Assembly (NCBI RefSeq): GCF_051014445.1
Contig: NW_027488365.1
Location: forward strand, 40,620,001-40,684,000
Direction: 5' to 3'
Length of the DNA: 64,000 bases
Source of the DNA: Colletes latitarsis
Lineage: Eukaryota; Arthropoda; Insecta; Hymenoptera; Colletidae
A program made the position numbers and the translations under genes. The number at the start of each line of letters is the position of its first letter. Positions within the stretch are counted from its first letter, which is position 1. Below, in pieces: positions 10,303 to 22,082 of this stretch. Below the pieces are notes generated by a model. The model saw nothing but the letters and a program-made list of their open reading frames with translations. It had not been told where the DNA came from and searched no databases.

Positions 10303-13045
10303 AACCTCGAAAACAAGCAGCAAGATAGTAAGCGAGCAGGAAGCCAGTAAGGAAGCAGTAAGCTAGAAAGCAAGTTGTAAGCGATTAAGCTAGCAGTAAG
10401 CTAGTAATCAAGCAGTAATCTGCTAAGCAAGCAATTAGCTAGTAAGCAAGCAGGAAGCTAGTAAGGATGCAGTATACTAGTAAGAAAGCCGTAAGTTAGT
10501 AACAAAGCAGTATGCTAGTAAGCAAACAGCAGGCTAGTAGGGAAGCAGTTAGTAAGGAAGCAGTAACGTAAGAAGTAAGCAGGAATGTAGTAAGAAAGCA
10601 GTTAAGTAGTAAGCATGCAGTAGGCTAGTAAGCAAGCAGTACACTTGTAAGCAAGCGGCAAGCCAGAAAGCATGTTGCAATCTAGTAAGCAAGCAGCAAG
10701 CTTGCAAGCAAGCAGTAAGCTAGTAAACAAGCGGTGAGCTTGTAAGCAAGCAGTAAGCTGGAAAGAAAGCAGGTAGCTAGTAAGGAGGTAGTAAGCTAGT
10801 AAGTCAGTAGTACGATAGTAAGCGAGCAGCGAGCTAGTAATAAAGCAGTAATCTAGTAAGCAAGCTGTATGCTTCTGAGAAAGCAGTAAGCTAGTAAGCA
10901 AGCAGTAGGTTCGTAACAAAGTCGTATCCTAATAAGCAAGCAGCAGGCTAGTAAGAAAGCAGATAGTTAGTAAGCATGCAACAGGCAAGTAAGAAAACTG
11001 AATGCTGGAAAGCATGTTCTAAGCTACGTAAGCAAGCAGTAAGCGATTAAGCTAGCAGTAAGCTATTAATCAAGCTGTAATCTAGTAAGCATGCTAGGAA
11101 CTAGTAAGCGAGCAGGAAGCTAGTAAGGAAGCAGTAAGGTTGTAAGCAAGCAGTATGTTAGTAAGCAAGCACTGAGCTAGTAAGCGACCAGGAATCTTCT
11201 ATGCAACCAGTAAGATAGTAAGCAACCAGTAAGCTAGTAAGGATGCAGTTAGCAATTATGCAAGCAGTAAGCTAGTAAGCCAGCAGCTGGCAACTAAGAA
11301 AGCTGTATGTTAAGAAAAAAGCAGGTATCTAGTAAGAAAGCAGTTAGCTAGTAAGCAAGCATTAAGCTAGTAAAGCAAGCAGTGCTCCAGTGAGCAAGCG
11401 GCAAGCCAGAAAGCAAGCAGCAATCTAGGAAGCAAGCAGTGAGCCAGTAAGCGAGCAGAGAGCTAGTACGGGAGCAGTATGCTAGAAAGGAAGCAGTAAG
11501 GTAGTAAGCAAGCAGTAAGCTAGAAAGGAAGCAGTAAGCTGGTAAGCAAGCAATATGCGATTAAGCTAGAAGTAAGCTAGTAAGCAAGCAGTAATCAAGT
11601 ACGCAAGCAGTGAGCTAGTAAGCTAGTGGGAAGCTAGTAAGGAAGCAGTAAGCTAGTAAGCAAGCAGGAAGCGAGTAAGGAATCAGTATGCTGGTATGCA
11701 AGCAGTAAGCTGCTATGGAACCAGTAAACTTGAAAGCAAGCAGTAGGCTAGAAAGCAAGCAGCAGGCTATTGAAGAAGCAGTTAGCTAGGAAGCAAGCAG
11801 TAAGCATGTAAGCAAGCAGCAAGCTAGTAAGCAAGCAGAAAGCTAGTTCCCAAGCAGTATGCTAGTAAGCAAGCAGTTAGCTAGTAAGCAAGCAGTAAGC
11901 TTGTAAGCAAGCAGTGAGCTAGTAAGGATGCAGTAAGGTAGTATGCAACCAGTAAGCCAGTAAGCAACCTGTAAGCTAGAAAGCAAGCTGTAAGCTAGTT
12001 ACAAGCAGTGAGCTAGTCACCGAGCAGTAATCTAGTAAGCAAGCGGGAAGCTAGTAAGGAAGCAGTAAACTAGTAAGCAAGCAGCTGGCTAGTAAGAATG
12101 CAGTAAGGTAGTAATCAAGCTGTAATCTAGTAAGCATCCAATGAGCTAGTAAGTGAGCATGAAGCTGGTAAGGAAGCAGTAAGCTAGTAAGCAAGCAGCA
12201 GGCTACTAAGGATGCAGTAAGGTAGTATGCAACCAGTATGCCAGTAAGCAACCAGTAAGCTAGTAAGCAAGCTGTAAGCTAGTTACAAGCAGTGAGCTAG
12301 TCACCGAGCAGTAATCTAGTAAGCAAGCGGGAAGCTAGTAAGGAAGCAGTAAACTAGTAAGCAAGCAGCTGGCTAGTAAGAATGCAGTAAGGTAGTACGC
12401 AAGCAGTAAGCTAGTAAGTAACCAGTAAGCTAGTAAGCAAGCAGTAAGCTGGTAAAGGAGCTGTAAGCTAGTTAGCAAGCAGTGAGCTAGTCAGCGAGCA
12501 GTAGTCTCGTAAGCAAACGGGAAGCTAGTAAGGAAGCAGTAAGCTTGTAAGCATGTAGTGAGCTAGTAACCAGGCAGTAAGCTAGTAAGCGAGCTGTAAG
12601 GTGTTAAGGAAGCAGTTAGCTAGTAAGTGACCGGTAAGCTAGTAAGCAACCAGTGATCTAGTAAGACTCCAGTGAGCTTGTATGCGAGCAGTTAGCTAGT
12701 AAGCAAGCTGTAAGATAGTAAGTAAGCAGTAAGCTAGTAAGCAACCAGTGAGCTAGTAAGCAACCAGTGAGATAATGAGCGAGGAGGAAGCTAGAAAGGA
12801 AGCATTATGCTAGTAGGAAACAAGTAAGCTATTAAGCAAGTAGTATGCTAGTAAGCAAGCAGTGAGCTAATAAGCGTGAGGAAGCTAGTAATGAAGCAGT
12901 AAGCTAGTACGCAAGCAATAAGTTAGTAAGCAAGCAGCATGTTAGTAAGCAAGCAGTAAGCTAGTATGAAACAAGTGAGCTAGTGAACAAGCAGCAGGAT
13001 AGTAAGAAACCAATTAGCTTGTAAAAAAGCAGTATGCTAGTAAGC
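10303..13045 (+). repeat. 19-bp satellite array, block 3
   Basis: Longest uninterrupted satellite block. A segment around 11997-12115 recurs at 12281-12398 (offset 284, one base short of 15 units). Both carry the same 1-bp deletion (AGTTACAAGC) and the same CACCGAGC variant, so this is a recent segmental duplication. No gene is seen. Confidence 0.95.
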
Positions 13046-13863
13046 GGATGAGGTATCTGGGGCTGATCCTCGATAGCCACTGGCGCTTCGAGGAGCATTT
13101 CCGCTGCCTGGTTCCCCGGTTGGAGAGGATGGTCTCGGCTTTAGGCCGGATCCTCCCCAACCTGGGGGGCCCTGCGGGACGAGTTCGCCGCCTCTATGTG
13201 GCAATGGTTCAGTCGGTGGCCCAATACGGGGCCCCAGTCTGGGCGGACGACCTGGCGGCCTCCCGACGTTGCATGCCGTTGCTGCGTGGGGTGCAGAGGC
13301 GGATGGCGCTGAGGGTCGTCCGCGGCTACCGGACCGTGTCGAATGTGGCGGCGACGGTTCTTGCGGGGATGCCGCCCATGGATCTCCTCGCGCGGTCGCA
13401 CGCGATGATGTATCGTCATCGTGTCGACCGTAGCGCGGGAGTAGGAGCGGTCCAGGGAGAGCAGGAACCTGCTTGGGGCGATTTGAAGCGCCAGGCCCTG
13501 CAGTTCGTGGTGCTTGCGTGGCAGGAGCGGTTGGCCCTGCCAACCGCGGGGCACCGGACAGTCGGGGCTGTTCGGCCACTCCTGAGTGAGTGGCTGGACA
13601 GAGGCCATGGAAGCCTCACTTACCGGCTGGCACAGGTATTTTCCTGGCATGGCAGCTTCGGAAGATACCTGTAGGACACGGCTGATCATACCCTCCAGGT
13701 ATGCCCAGCATGGGAGGGGGAGCGCCGTGTCCTGGTCGGCGTCACAGGGCGGGAAGTCTCGCTGCCGGGTGTAGTGCGCGCCATGCTCGGCAGCGAGAGG
13801 AAGTGGAGGGCCGTGGCCTCCTTCTGCGAGACCGTAATGCTGCAGAAGGAGGCCGCGGGAAGG
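13046..13863 (+). pseudogene. ORF2 C-terminal fragment of copy B2 with zinc knuckle deleted
   Basis: Reads the region after the RT active site of ORF2. Compared with B1, 51 bp (B1 8099-8149) are missing at 13673: the join reads ATACCTGT-AGGACACGG. The deletion is a multiple of three but creates an in-frame TAG and removes the first half of the C-terminal CCHC knuckle. It cannot encode a working enzyme. Confidence 0.88.
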
Positions 13864-14329
13864 ATCGCACCGGGTGGGTCCGGCTCACGGGGAGGCACCC
13901 TCGTTGGCCTGCAGAAGCCATGATCTCCCGGCCGCCGAGGGGTAGAAACTGGGTCGCAGGCGGTTGCGAGTTGGGGCTCGCAGCCGCCACCAAACGCGGC
14001 CCCGGGACGGATGGCGGCGGGATCGAGTGGCCCCATCCTGCCGCTATGAGACAGAGTATCTACCGGGGAGACCGTTTGTCCCCCCCCCCCCGGGGATGGG
14101 CGCAAAGCGCGCGCACGGGGAGGATACCGGAAGAATGCTTCGAGCGCTTTCCGGTATCCTCCCAAATCGTGCGGAAGGGTCACCGTGGGGTTTTTAGTGG
14201 GTAGGTCCCGCGACAGTAGAATGACGGGCACGGGGAATCCCACACACCCCTCCCCCCTCTCCCCAAAGAAGTGGGAGGAAGACTTTCGAAGATTTTCCAC
14301 ACGATAAAAAAAAAAAAAAAAAAAAAAAA
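13046..14329 (+). mobile_element. R1-clade element, family B (copy B2), strongly 5' truncated
   Basis: It begins in ORF2 at the codons for MRYLGLILDSHW and runs to a 24-A tail (14306-14329). Sequence is closest to B1. The 17 bases before the element (GCAGTATGCTAGTAAGC) and the 17 after the tail (GCAGTGGGATAGTAAGC) agree except for four adjacent positions. This may be an altered target-site duplication or simply satellite similarity. A second internal deletion near 13863 (GGGAAGG joined to ATCGCACC) removes about 110 bp spanning the end of ORF2. Confidence 0.92.
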
Positions 14330-16525
14330 GCAGTGGGATAGTAAGCCAAATGGAAGCTCGTAAGGAAGCTGTATAATAGCAAAGAAGCAGTAAGCTAGAA
14401 AGCAAGCAGCATGCTAGTAAGCAAGCAGTGAGCTAGTACGCAAGCAGTAAGCTCGTATGCATGCAGTAAGCTGGTAAGCAAGCAGTGAGCTAGTAAGCGA
14501 GCAGGGAGCTTGTAAGGAAGCAGTATGTTGGTAAGCGCGGAGGATGCTGGTAGGGAAGCAATATGATAGTAAGCAAGGAACAAGCTAGTTAGCAAGCAGT
14601 AAGCTTGTAAACAAGCAGCAGGCAAGCAAGCAACCAGTATGTTAGCAAGCTAGCAGCGGGCTAGTAAGCAAGAAGTAAGCTACTAAGCAAGCTGTAAGCT
14701 AGTAAGCAAGCAGTGAGCTAGTAAGCCAGCAGCAAGCTAGTAATCTAGCAGCATGCTAGTGAGCATGCATTAAGCGACTATGCTAGCAGTAGGCTTTGAA
14801 GCAGCCAGCCAGCTAGTATGCAAGCAGTAAGCTTGTAAACAAGCAGGAGGCAAGCAAGCAACCAGTATGTTAGCAAGCTAGCAGCGGGCTAGTAAGCAAG
14901 AAGTAAGCTACTAAGCAGGCTGTAAGCTAGTAAGCAAGCTGTGTGCTAGTAAGCGAGCAAGAACCTTGTAAGGGAGCAGCATGTTAGTAATCATGCAGTA
15001 AGCTAGTAAGAAACATGTAAGCTAGTAAACAAGCAGCTGGCTAGCAAGGAAGCAATTAGCTATTAAGCAAGCAGTAAGCTAGTAAGCAAGCCGCAGGATA
15101 GTAAGCATGCAGTAATCGAGAAAGCTAGCAGGAAGCTGGTAACCAAGCAGTGAGCTGGTAAGCGAAGAGGGAGCAAGTAAGGAAGCAGTATGATAGTAAG
15201 CATACAGTAAGCTGCAATGGAAGCAGTAGGCTGGTAAGGATGCACTATGGTAGAAAGCAAGCTGTAAGCTGGAAAGCTAGCAACAAGTTAGTAAGCAAGC
15301 AGTAAGCTAGTAAGCAACAAGTAGGCTAGTAAGCAAGCAGCAGGCTACTAAGAAAGCAGTTAGCTACTAGGACAGCTGAATGCTTGTAAGCAAGCGGCAA
15401 GCTAGAAAGCAAGTAACAACCTAGTAAGCAAGCAGTAAGCTTTTTAGCAAGCAGTAAGCAAGTAAGCAAGCTATGAGCTTGTAAGAAAATAGTCTGGTAG
15501 TAAGCAAGCAGTAAGCTAGTGAGAAATCAGTATGCAAGTAAGCGAGGAGGAAGCTAGTAAGGAAGCTGTATGATAGTAAGCAACCAATAAGCTGCAATGC
15601 AAGCAGTATGCTGGTAAGAAAACAGTTAGCTAGTAAGGAAGCAGTAAGCTAGTAAGCATGCAGTGTGCTAGAAAGCAAGCAGGAAGCTAGAAAACGAGCA
15701 GCAGGCTAGCAAGGAAGCAATTAGCTATTAAGCAAGCAGTAAGCTAGTACGCGAGCAGTGAGCTAGTAATCGAGCAGGAATCTAGGAAGGAAGCAGCATG
15801 CTAGTAAGCAAGCAGGAAGCTAGTAAGAAACAAGTAAGCTAGTAAACAAGCAGCAGGATAGTAAGGAAGCAGTCAGCAATTAGTACGCGAGCAGTGAGCT
15901 AGTAAGCAAACAGTGAGCTTTGTTAGCGAGCAGCGTGGTAGTAACGGAGCAGTATGATATTAACGAACCAGTAAGCTAGTAAGCAACCAGGAAGCCCGTA
16001 AGGATGCATTCGGCTAGTAACAGAGCGGTAATTTAGGAAGAAAGAATGAATGTATTAAGAAAGCAGTTAGGTAGTAAACAAGCACTAAGCAAGTAACAAG
16101 CAGAAAGCTCTTAAGCAAGCAGCAGCATAGACAGAAAGCAGTCAACTAGTATGAAAGCAGTAAGCAAGTAAGCAAGCAGTAAGCTAGTAATCAATCTGTA
16201 AGCATGTAAGCATGCAGTAAGATGGTAGGAAAACAGTTAGCTAGTAAGGAAGCAGTAAGCTAGTAAGCAAGCAGTAAGTTAGTAAGCAAGCAGTAAGTTA
16301 GTAAGCAAGCAGTGTGCTAGTAGGCGAGCATTAAGCAAGTAAGGTAGGAGTTAGCTAGTATGCAAGTAGTTAGCTAGGAAGCGAGCAGTATGCTAGTAAG
16401 CAAGCAGTAAGCGTGTAGGCAACCAGTAAGCTAGCAAGCGAGTAGTAAGCTAGAAAGCCAGCAGCAAGCTAGTAAGCAAGCAGTGAGCACGTAAACGAGC
16501 AGGAAGATAGTAAGCAACCAGTATG

Positions 16526-16526
<1 letters not shown>
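14330..16526 (+). repeat. 19-bp satellite array, block 4
   Basis: Same unit and direction. About 110 bp starting at 14601 recur at 14829 (offset 228 = 12 units), sharing the variants GGCAAGCAAGCAACCAG and CTACTAAGC. The last 15 bases are the target-site duplication of copy A2. No gene is seen. Confidence 0.95.
16512..16526 (+). repeat. Target-site duplication of copy A2, left copy (partner 22468-22482)
   Basis: AAGCAACCAGTATGC precedes the poly(T) run and recurs exactly after the 5' end of the element at 22468-22482 (16 bp if the adjoining T is counted). This defines both ends of the minus-strand copy to the base. Confidence 0.95.
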
Positions 16527-16559
<33 letters not shown>

Positions 16560-17074
16560 TCGTGGGGAAAATCTTCGAAAGACTCCCTCCCACCTCCTTG
16601 GGGAGAGGTGGGAGGGGTGTGTGGGATTCCCCGCGCCCTTACAACGAGAGGCGCGGGACCTACCCACTAAAAACCCCACGGTGACCCTTCGGCAAGCATT
16701 CTTCGGCAGCCGGAAGAATGCTTCGAGCGATTCCCGGTATCCTCCCCGTGCCCGCGCTTTCGCGCCCATCCCCCGGGGGGACAATCGGTCCCCCCAGTAG
16801 ACACACTGCCTCATAGCGGCGGGACGGGGCCACTCCATCCCGCCGCTATCCGTCCCGGGGCCGCGTTTAGTGGCGGCTGCGAGCCCCAACTCGCAACCGC
16901 CCGCGACCCCGTTTCCACCCCTCGGCGGCCGGGCGTTCATGGCCGCACCAGACCGCCGAGGGTGCCTCCCCTTGCGTCGGACCGGTAGGGGGAGGCACTT
17001 CTACCCCCAACCGGTCCGACCCGGCGCCGCCTGGCGGGAGGAGGGTCCCCTCAGGACCCCCCTCCCAGCCTAGG

Positions 17075-20000
17075 TCATCCGCCACGCCGAGGCGGCCGCC
17101 CGCGACGCCTCGCGACCGGGCGACGACCTCGGGCCACCGCACGAGCGCGAGCTTCAGCGCGCCGCTGAAGCTCGCGCTCCCTCCCCGCGGCCTCCTTCTG
17201 CAACATTACGTTCTCGCAGAAGGAGGCCACGGCCCTCCACTTCTCCTCGCTGCCGAGCATGGCGCGCACCACGCCCGGCAGCGAGACATCCCGCCCGACG
17301 ACGCCGACCAGGACACGGCGCTCCCCCTCCCACGCGGGGCATACCTCCAGGGTATGATCCGCCGTGTCCTGCTCAGCGTCGCAGTGGCAGCAACGCGCCG
17401 TCGGCTCCTTCCCTATCCGGCACAGGTATCTTCCGAAGCTGCCATGCCCGGAAAACACCTGTGCCATCCGGTAGGTGAGGCTGCCATGGCCTCTGTCCAG
17501 CCACTCCTTCAGGAGTGGCCGAACCGCCCCGACAGTCCGGTGCCCCGCGGTTGGCAGAGCCAGCCGCTCCTGCCACGCGAGCAACACGGACTGCCGGGCC
17601 TGGCGCTTCAAATCGCCCCAAGCAGGTTCTTGCCCGCCCGGGACCGCCCCCACCCCCGCGCGACGGTCGACGCGGTGCCGGTACATCACCGCGTGCGACC
17701 GCGCGAGCAGGTCCATGGGTGGCATCCCCGCTAGAACCGTCGCCGCCTCATGTGACATGGTCCGATACCCGCGGACGACCCTGGGCGCCATGCGCCTCTG
17801 CACCCGACGCAGCATAGTCATGCTGCGCCGGGAGGCAGCCAGGTCGTCCGCCCAGACGGGGGCCCCGTATAGGGCCACCGACTGGACCATTGCCACATAG
17901 AGGCGACGAACTCGGCCCGCCGGGCCCCCCAGGTTGGGCAGGATCCGGCCCAGAGCCGCAACCATCCTTTCCAACCGGGGGACCAGGCAGCGGAAATGCT
18001 CCTCGAAACGCCAGTGGCTATCGAGGATCAGCCCTAGATACCTGATCTGGGGCTTCACCTCGATGTCAGCCCCACCCACCCGGATCAGAGGGGGTGGCGG
18101 ATCCTGCCGAGGTGAATGAAACGCAATCACCTCGGTCTTATGGACCGCCACCGTCATTCCCATCCCCCTGATCCGGTCGACGACGCGTTGCGACCCCTCC
18201 TCCGCGCGACGCATGGCCCTCCCCCAGTGCGCCCCGACGGCCAGCACCAGTGTGTCATCCGCATAACACACCGTGCTGACGCCGTCGGGGAGGCCGGCCC
18301 GCAACACTGAGTCGTACGCGATGTTCCACAGGAGTGGCCCGAGGACCGACCCCTGCGGAACACCGCAGTACACCTCCCTCCGCATATCACCATCCCGGCC
18401 CGGATACTCGATCCACCTGCCGCGGAGATAATCCCCGACGACCGCCCTGAGACAAGGGGGGACCCGATGATATTCGAGTCCCCTCCTTATCTCTTCCCAG
18501 GGGAGGGTGTTAAAGGCATTGGCAATATCCAAGGATATTGCCAATGCCACCCCTCCCCGGGAGACGGCCGCCCCCGAGAGGGCCCTCACACGACCTATCG
18601 CGTCGATAGTCGATCGGCCCCCCCGGAAACCGAACTGGCAGTCGGCCAGACCGGGATCACCCCGCGACAGGTGCTCGACGAGGCGGGCAGCAATCACCCG
18701 TTCGAAGAGCTTGCCCACCTCGTCGAGGAGACAAATGGGCCGGTATGCGGAGGGAGACTCCGCGGGCCGACCCTCCTTCCGGAGGAGGACCATCCTCGCC
18801 ACCTTCCAACTGGGGGGGAATCGCCCGTCCCTCAGGCAGCGGTCGAACAACCGCCTGAGGTCGGCCCCAAGGACGCCCTGGGTCAAGACCCAAACCCGGC
18901 CGGGCACACCATCCGGACCCGGGGCCGTGTTACGAACCCCGAGCCGTCTGATGGCCGCTGCCAGCTCCTCCTGCGTGACCCCCAGCTCGGCCGTCCACTC
19001 CACTGGGACAGCCGCCGCCGCCGGAGGACGCGGTCCCCTCTCCCCAATTGGGAAGAGTGTATTGACCACGTCCTCCAGCAGCCGGGGGTCAAGACCCTCG
19101 GTGACGGGGGGCGCCCACGGGCGGAGCTTATTCAGCACCACCTTATATGGGCGCCCCCATGGATCGTCATCAAGGGTCTGGAGGAGCTCCTTCCATGCCC
19201 GGGTCTTGGCCCGTTTGATGGCGACCTGCAGAGCAACCCGCGCCACGCGGTATGCTCCATACAGGTCATCAGCTGCCCTCGCTCGCGCCACGCCGTCGCC
19301 TGTACGTTGACGACGGCGCGCGCGGGTGTACTGGCGTCGGGCGCGGACAGTCGCGACTCGCAACTCCGCGATCGCGTCCGACCACCAGTACACCGCCCGG
19401 CGAGGAGAAGCCCGCCCGACCCGAGGCATCGCCGCGTCGCAAATACCCGCGACCAATGCTCCGAGCCGGGCGACCTCCTCCTCTATGCTCGGCAACTCGG
19501 CCGCTCCCTGCGGCCAAGTTGCAGCGAGGGCAGCTGCCATCAGGGCGTCCTTGTCCAGGCGCCGAAGCGCCCAGCGGCGTGGTGGGGTGCCACGCAGGCG
19601 GCCGTGTCGGGATGCACTCGCGGCGGCAGAGACCTCCATCCGGATGTACCGGTGATCGGAGAGTGTCTCTGCCCCCGCGACCACGTGCCAACCCGACACC
19701 ATGCGCACGGCGTTGGGGGTCGCGAATCCAACATCCACGATGGACCCCCCATATCGCCGCACGCATGTGTGCTCCGACCCCCGGTTCAATACCCGGAGGT
19801 CGAGCCCCGCCGCCCAATCGCCCAGGATCCCGCCGCGAACGGAGGTCCTGGGGGATCCCCAAGCCACCGACTTGGCATTAAAATCCCCCAGGACCAGCAC
19901 CGGCCGGGCCGCGTAGCGCTGCACGCATGCCGCGACCTCGGCCAAGTACAGCTCGAACGCAGCGTGACCGCTACGGGGCGAAATGTAGCACCCCACCACA

Positions 20001-20257
20001 GCGACTCCCCCCCAGTCCACGGCGACGAATCCCCGACCGCGCTCCAACAAGGAGAACGGTGGGGACCCGGCGCCCCCTCCCCATACCGTCGCCACCAAGC
20101 CGTCCGCGTCGCCCACCCAATGAGGGTGATCAGGGACGCGGTACGGCTCGGCGGCGACCGCCAGGCCAACCCCCCACTCCGCGAGGACTTGGGACATCAA
20201 GTCCTGTGCCGCGCGGCAGTGGTTGAGGTTGGCCTGGAGGAGGAGGCGGGGCGGCAT
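17075..20257 (-). CDS. ORF2 of copy A2: endonuclease, reverse transcriptase, CCHC; apparently intact
   Basis: 1060 residues, same length as in A4 and A6. Endonuclease residues: N12 (ANLNHC), E37 (AEPYR), D125/N127 (GDFNAKS), D201/H202 (SDHRYIR). RT: SLDIANAF motif A, GVPQGSVLG motif B, YADD at about 665-668. C-terminal knuckle C956-x2-C-x8-H-x4-C, then an Arg-rich end. The start is the ATG of the TAATG overlap at 20255-20259. Endonuclease nicks the target and RT primes cDNA synthesis from the nick. Nothing obviously disables it, but its own ORF1 is broken, so mobility would need ORF1 supplied by another copy. Confidence 0.92.
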   Translation of the reverse strand: MPPRLLLQANLNHCRAAQDLMSQVLAEWGVGLAVAAEPYRVPDHPHWVGDADGLVATVWGGGAGSPPFSLLERGRGFVAVDWGGVAVVGCYISPRSGHAAFELYLAEVAACVQRYAARPVLVLGDFNAKSVAWGSPRTSVRGGILGDWAAGLDLRVLNRGSEHTCVRRYGGSIVDVGFATPNAVRMVSGWHVVAGAETLSDHRYIRMEVSAAASASRHGRLRGTPPRRWALRRLDKDALMAAALAATWPQGAAELPSIEEEVARLGALVAGICDAAMPRVGRASPRRAVYWWSDAIAELRVATVRARRQYTRARRRQRTGDGVARARAADDLYGAYRVARVALQVAIKRAKTRAWKELLQTLDDDPWGRPYKVVLNKLRPWAPPVTEGLDPRLLEDVVNTLFPIGERGPRPPAAAAVPVEWTAELGVTQEELAAAIRRLGVRNTAPGPDGVPGRVWVLTQGVLGADLRRLFDRCLRDGRFPPSWKVARMVLLRKEGRPAESPSAYRPICLLDEVGKLFERVIAARLVEHLSRGDPGLADCQFGFRGGRSTIDAIGRVRALSGAAVSRGGVALAISLDIANAFNTLPWEEIRRGLEYHRVPPCLRAVVGDYLRGRWIEYPGRDGDMRREVYCGVPQGSVLGPLLWNIAYDSVLRAGLPDGVSTVCYADDTLVLAVGAHWGRAMRRAEEGSQRVVDRIRGMGMTVAVHKTEVIAFHSPRQDPPPPLIRVGGADIEVKPQIRYLGLILDSHWRFEEHFRCLVPRLERMVAALGRILPNLGGPAGRVRRLYVAMVQSVALYGAPVWADDLAASRRSMTMLRRVQRRMAPRVVRGYRTMSHEAATVLAGMPPMDLLARSHAVMYRHRVDRRAGVGAVPGGQEPAWGDLKRQARQSVLLAWQERLALPTAGHRTVGAVRPLLKEWLDRGHGSLTYRMAQVFSGHGSFGRYLCRIGKEPTARCCHCDAEQDTADHTLEVCPAWEGERRVLVGVVGRDVSLPGVVRAMLGSEEKWRAVASFCENVMLQKEAAGRERELQRRAEARARAVARGRRPVARRRGRPPRRGG

Positions 20258-22082
20258 TAATTAATTAATGTCCCCGTAGCACCGTCCACCTCCATGGAGG
20301 ACGATGCCACCGCCCTCGGCACCGGAGCCGGTGCAGCCCGCCTCTTCCTCTCCTTCCGGGAGGGGGGGGAGCACTTCTTGCTCCCCACCCTGTGATCGGC
20401 TGGCCTCCCCATGTCCGCACACAGCGGGCAGTGGGGGGCCGCCGAGCACTGGCTCGCACGGTGCTCTTTGGCACCGCAGCGGTAACACTGACCGCTGCGG
20501 TCCACCGGCGAGGTGCACCACTGCCTCACGTGCCCCAATTCGAGGCAGCGGTGACACTGGAGCGGGCGCGGCGCGAGGATTTCCACTCGCGCCGAAACCC
20601 ACCCCACCAACACCCTCCCGGATTCCGCCACCTTACGGGCGGCGGAGAGGGGGCACCGGGCCCACACCGACCCGAGGCCGGAGGGCGACCTGCGGATCTC
20701 TCCGATCCGCAGGTCCTCCACAGGACAGTCCCCCGCCCTCGCAAGGGCACGGGACACATCCTGTGCGCTGACCGAGTCGTCCAGCCCACAAACGCGCATC
20801 TCCGTGCGCTTCGTGGGCCGGGCGACCCGGATACCTCGCTCGCCCAGCTGCTCCCGGAGCCTCTGGGCGAGACGATCCGCCTTCGCGCCGCCTTCTGCAC
20901 CGGGGATCTCCAGCAAGAGACCCCCGGTCACGGCCCTCTTCGCCCTCACGGAGGCGATGCCCAGCTCTTCCAGGGAGATATTCTCCCTGGCGAGCCGCAT
21001 CGCCTCCGCGAGGGTCAGGTCGCCCCCCTTGTTGGGGGACGACCTGGACGTGCCTTCCCAACCTTCGCGGCCTTTACCTTGGCCGCCGGCGGCGGAGGCG
21101 GAGGCTGCGGTTGCGAGGCCTTCCTCGCCGCCCGCTTCGCCTTCCGCCCCACCACCTCACTCCACGCCACCCCCCCTTGGGAGGGTGCTGTGGAGGACGC
21201 GACCACCGCGACCACGGGTACACCACCCCCCTTGGGGGTCGCGACCCGGGGCCCTGGTGCCGCAACGCTGGGCGGAGCCTTCACTCCGCCCTTCTTTGCC
21301 TTCCCCGACTGTACCGGAACAGGTCGAGGAGGCACCGCCTTCCTGCTGACCGCTCTTCCGGCGAGGAGCTCCTCCCGGAAGGCGGCCAGCTTGCCATCAA
21401 TCATGTCCCCAATCCTCCTCAGAAGATCGCCTTCTGAGGAGGACGGGGACTTCTTCACGGGCGGAGTGCGGGTAGAGGGGCCCGCGGTGCCCCGCACCAC
21501 TGCCGCCGCACTCCGCTTATTCACCTCCGCCGAGGGACGCGGCGGTGGAGGAGGAGGAAGGATGGGAGGGAGGGCCGCGCTGTTCCACAGCGCCTCTGCC
21601 CTCCTCCTCCCCTGTCGCTCCTCCTCCAACAGGAGCTGCAGACGGGCGTTCCGCCCTCTGAGCTCCCGCGCCGCCTCCCTCATTTCCTCCGCCGCGGCCT
21701 TCAGGGCCTCCGCGCCACCGCTTTTCTGCCCCTTAAAGGCGCAGGCAGCGGCGACTTTCTCCACCCGCCTCAGGGACGAGGAGATCCTCTCCGATATCTC
21801 CTCGGTCACCTCGTCCCTGAGGCAACTCAGCCTCACCGACGGGCTCATCGCCCCGCCCACCTCGACGACGGCCTGCTCCGCCCTCTTCCTCTTAGAGCCT
21901 ATGAGGCTCCTGGTGGAGGAGAAGGACGAGACTGACGCAGTCTCGTCGTCCTCCTCCACCTTCCACGAAGCCGGGCCAGGCGCTGGAGGCGGCGCGAGCG
22001 CCGTCACTCCAGTCCCAACACCGCCCTCGTCCTCCCCCTCTGACTTACCCCGTCCCATCCCCGTTTTAATATTGAACTCCAT
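20257..22082 (-). pseudogene. ORF1 (Gag-like) of copy A2, frameshifted
   Basis: The start ATG (MEFNIKTGMG) aligns with MDTENKMGMG of A3/A4 and MDFHNKTGL of B4. A net 28-bp deletion near 21010, replacing a PKTAAVTLTVAQ-type segment, shifts the frame: the N-terminal part ends at 21015 and the C-terminal part continues from 21000. A second net 24-bp in-frame deletion near 20270 shortens the acidic end to TGTLIN. The three zinc knuckles remain readable in the C-terminal part. The first 70 or so residues differ much more from A3/A4 than the rest does. Confidence 0.9.

Noticed and set aside
20250..20280. ATTAATTAATTAATG at the A2 ORF junction as a promoter or microsatellite
   Set aside because: It is the normal ATTAATTAATG stop-start region with one extra TTAA unit left by a small deletion.
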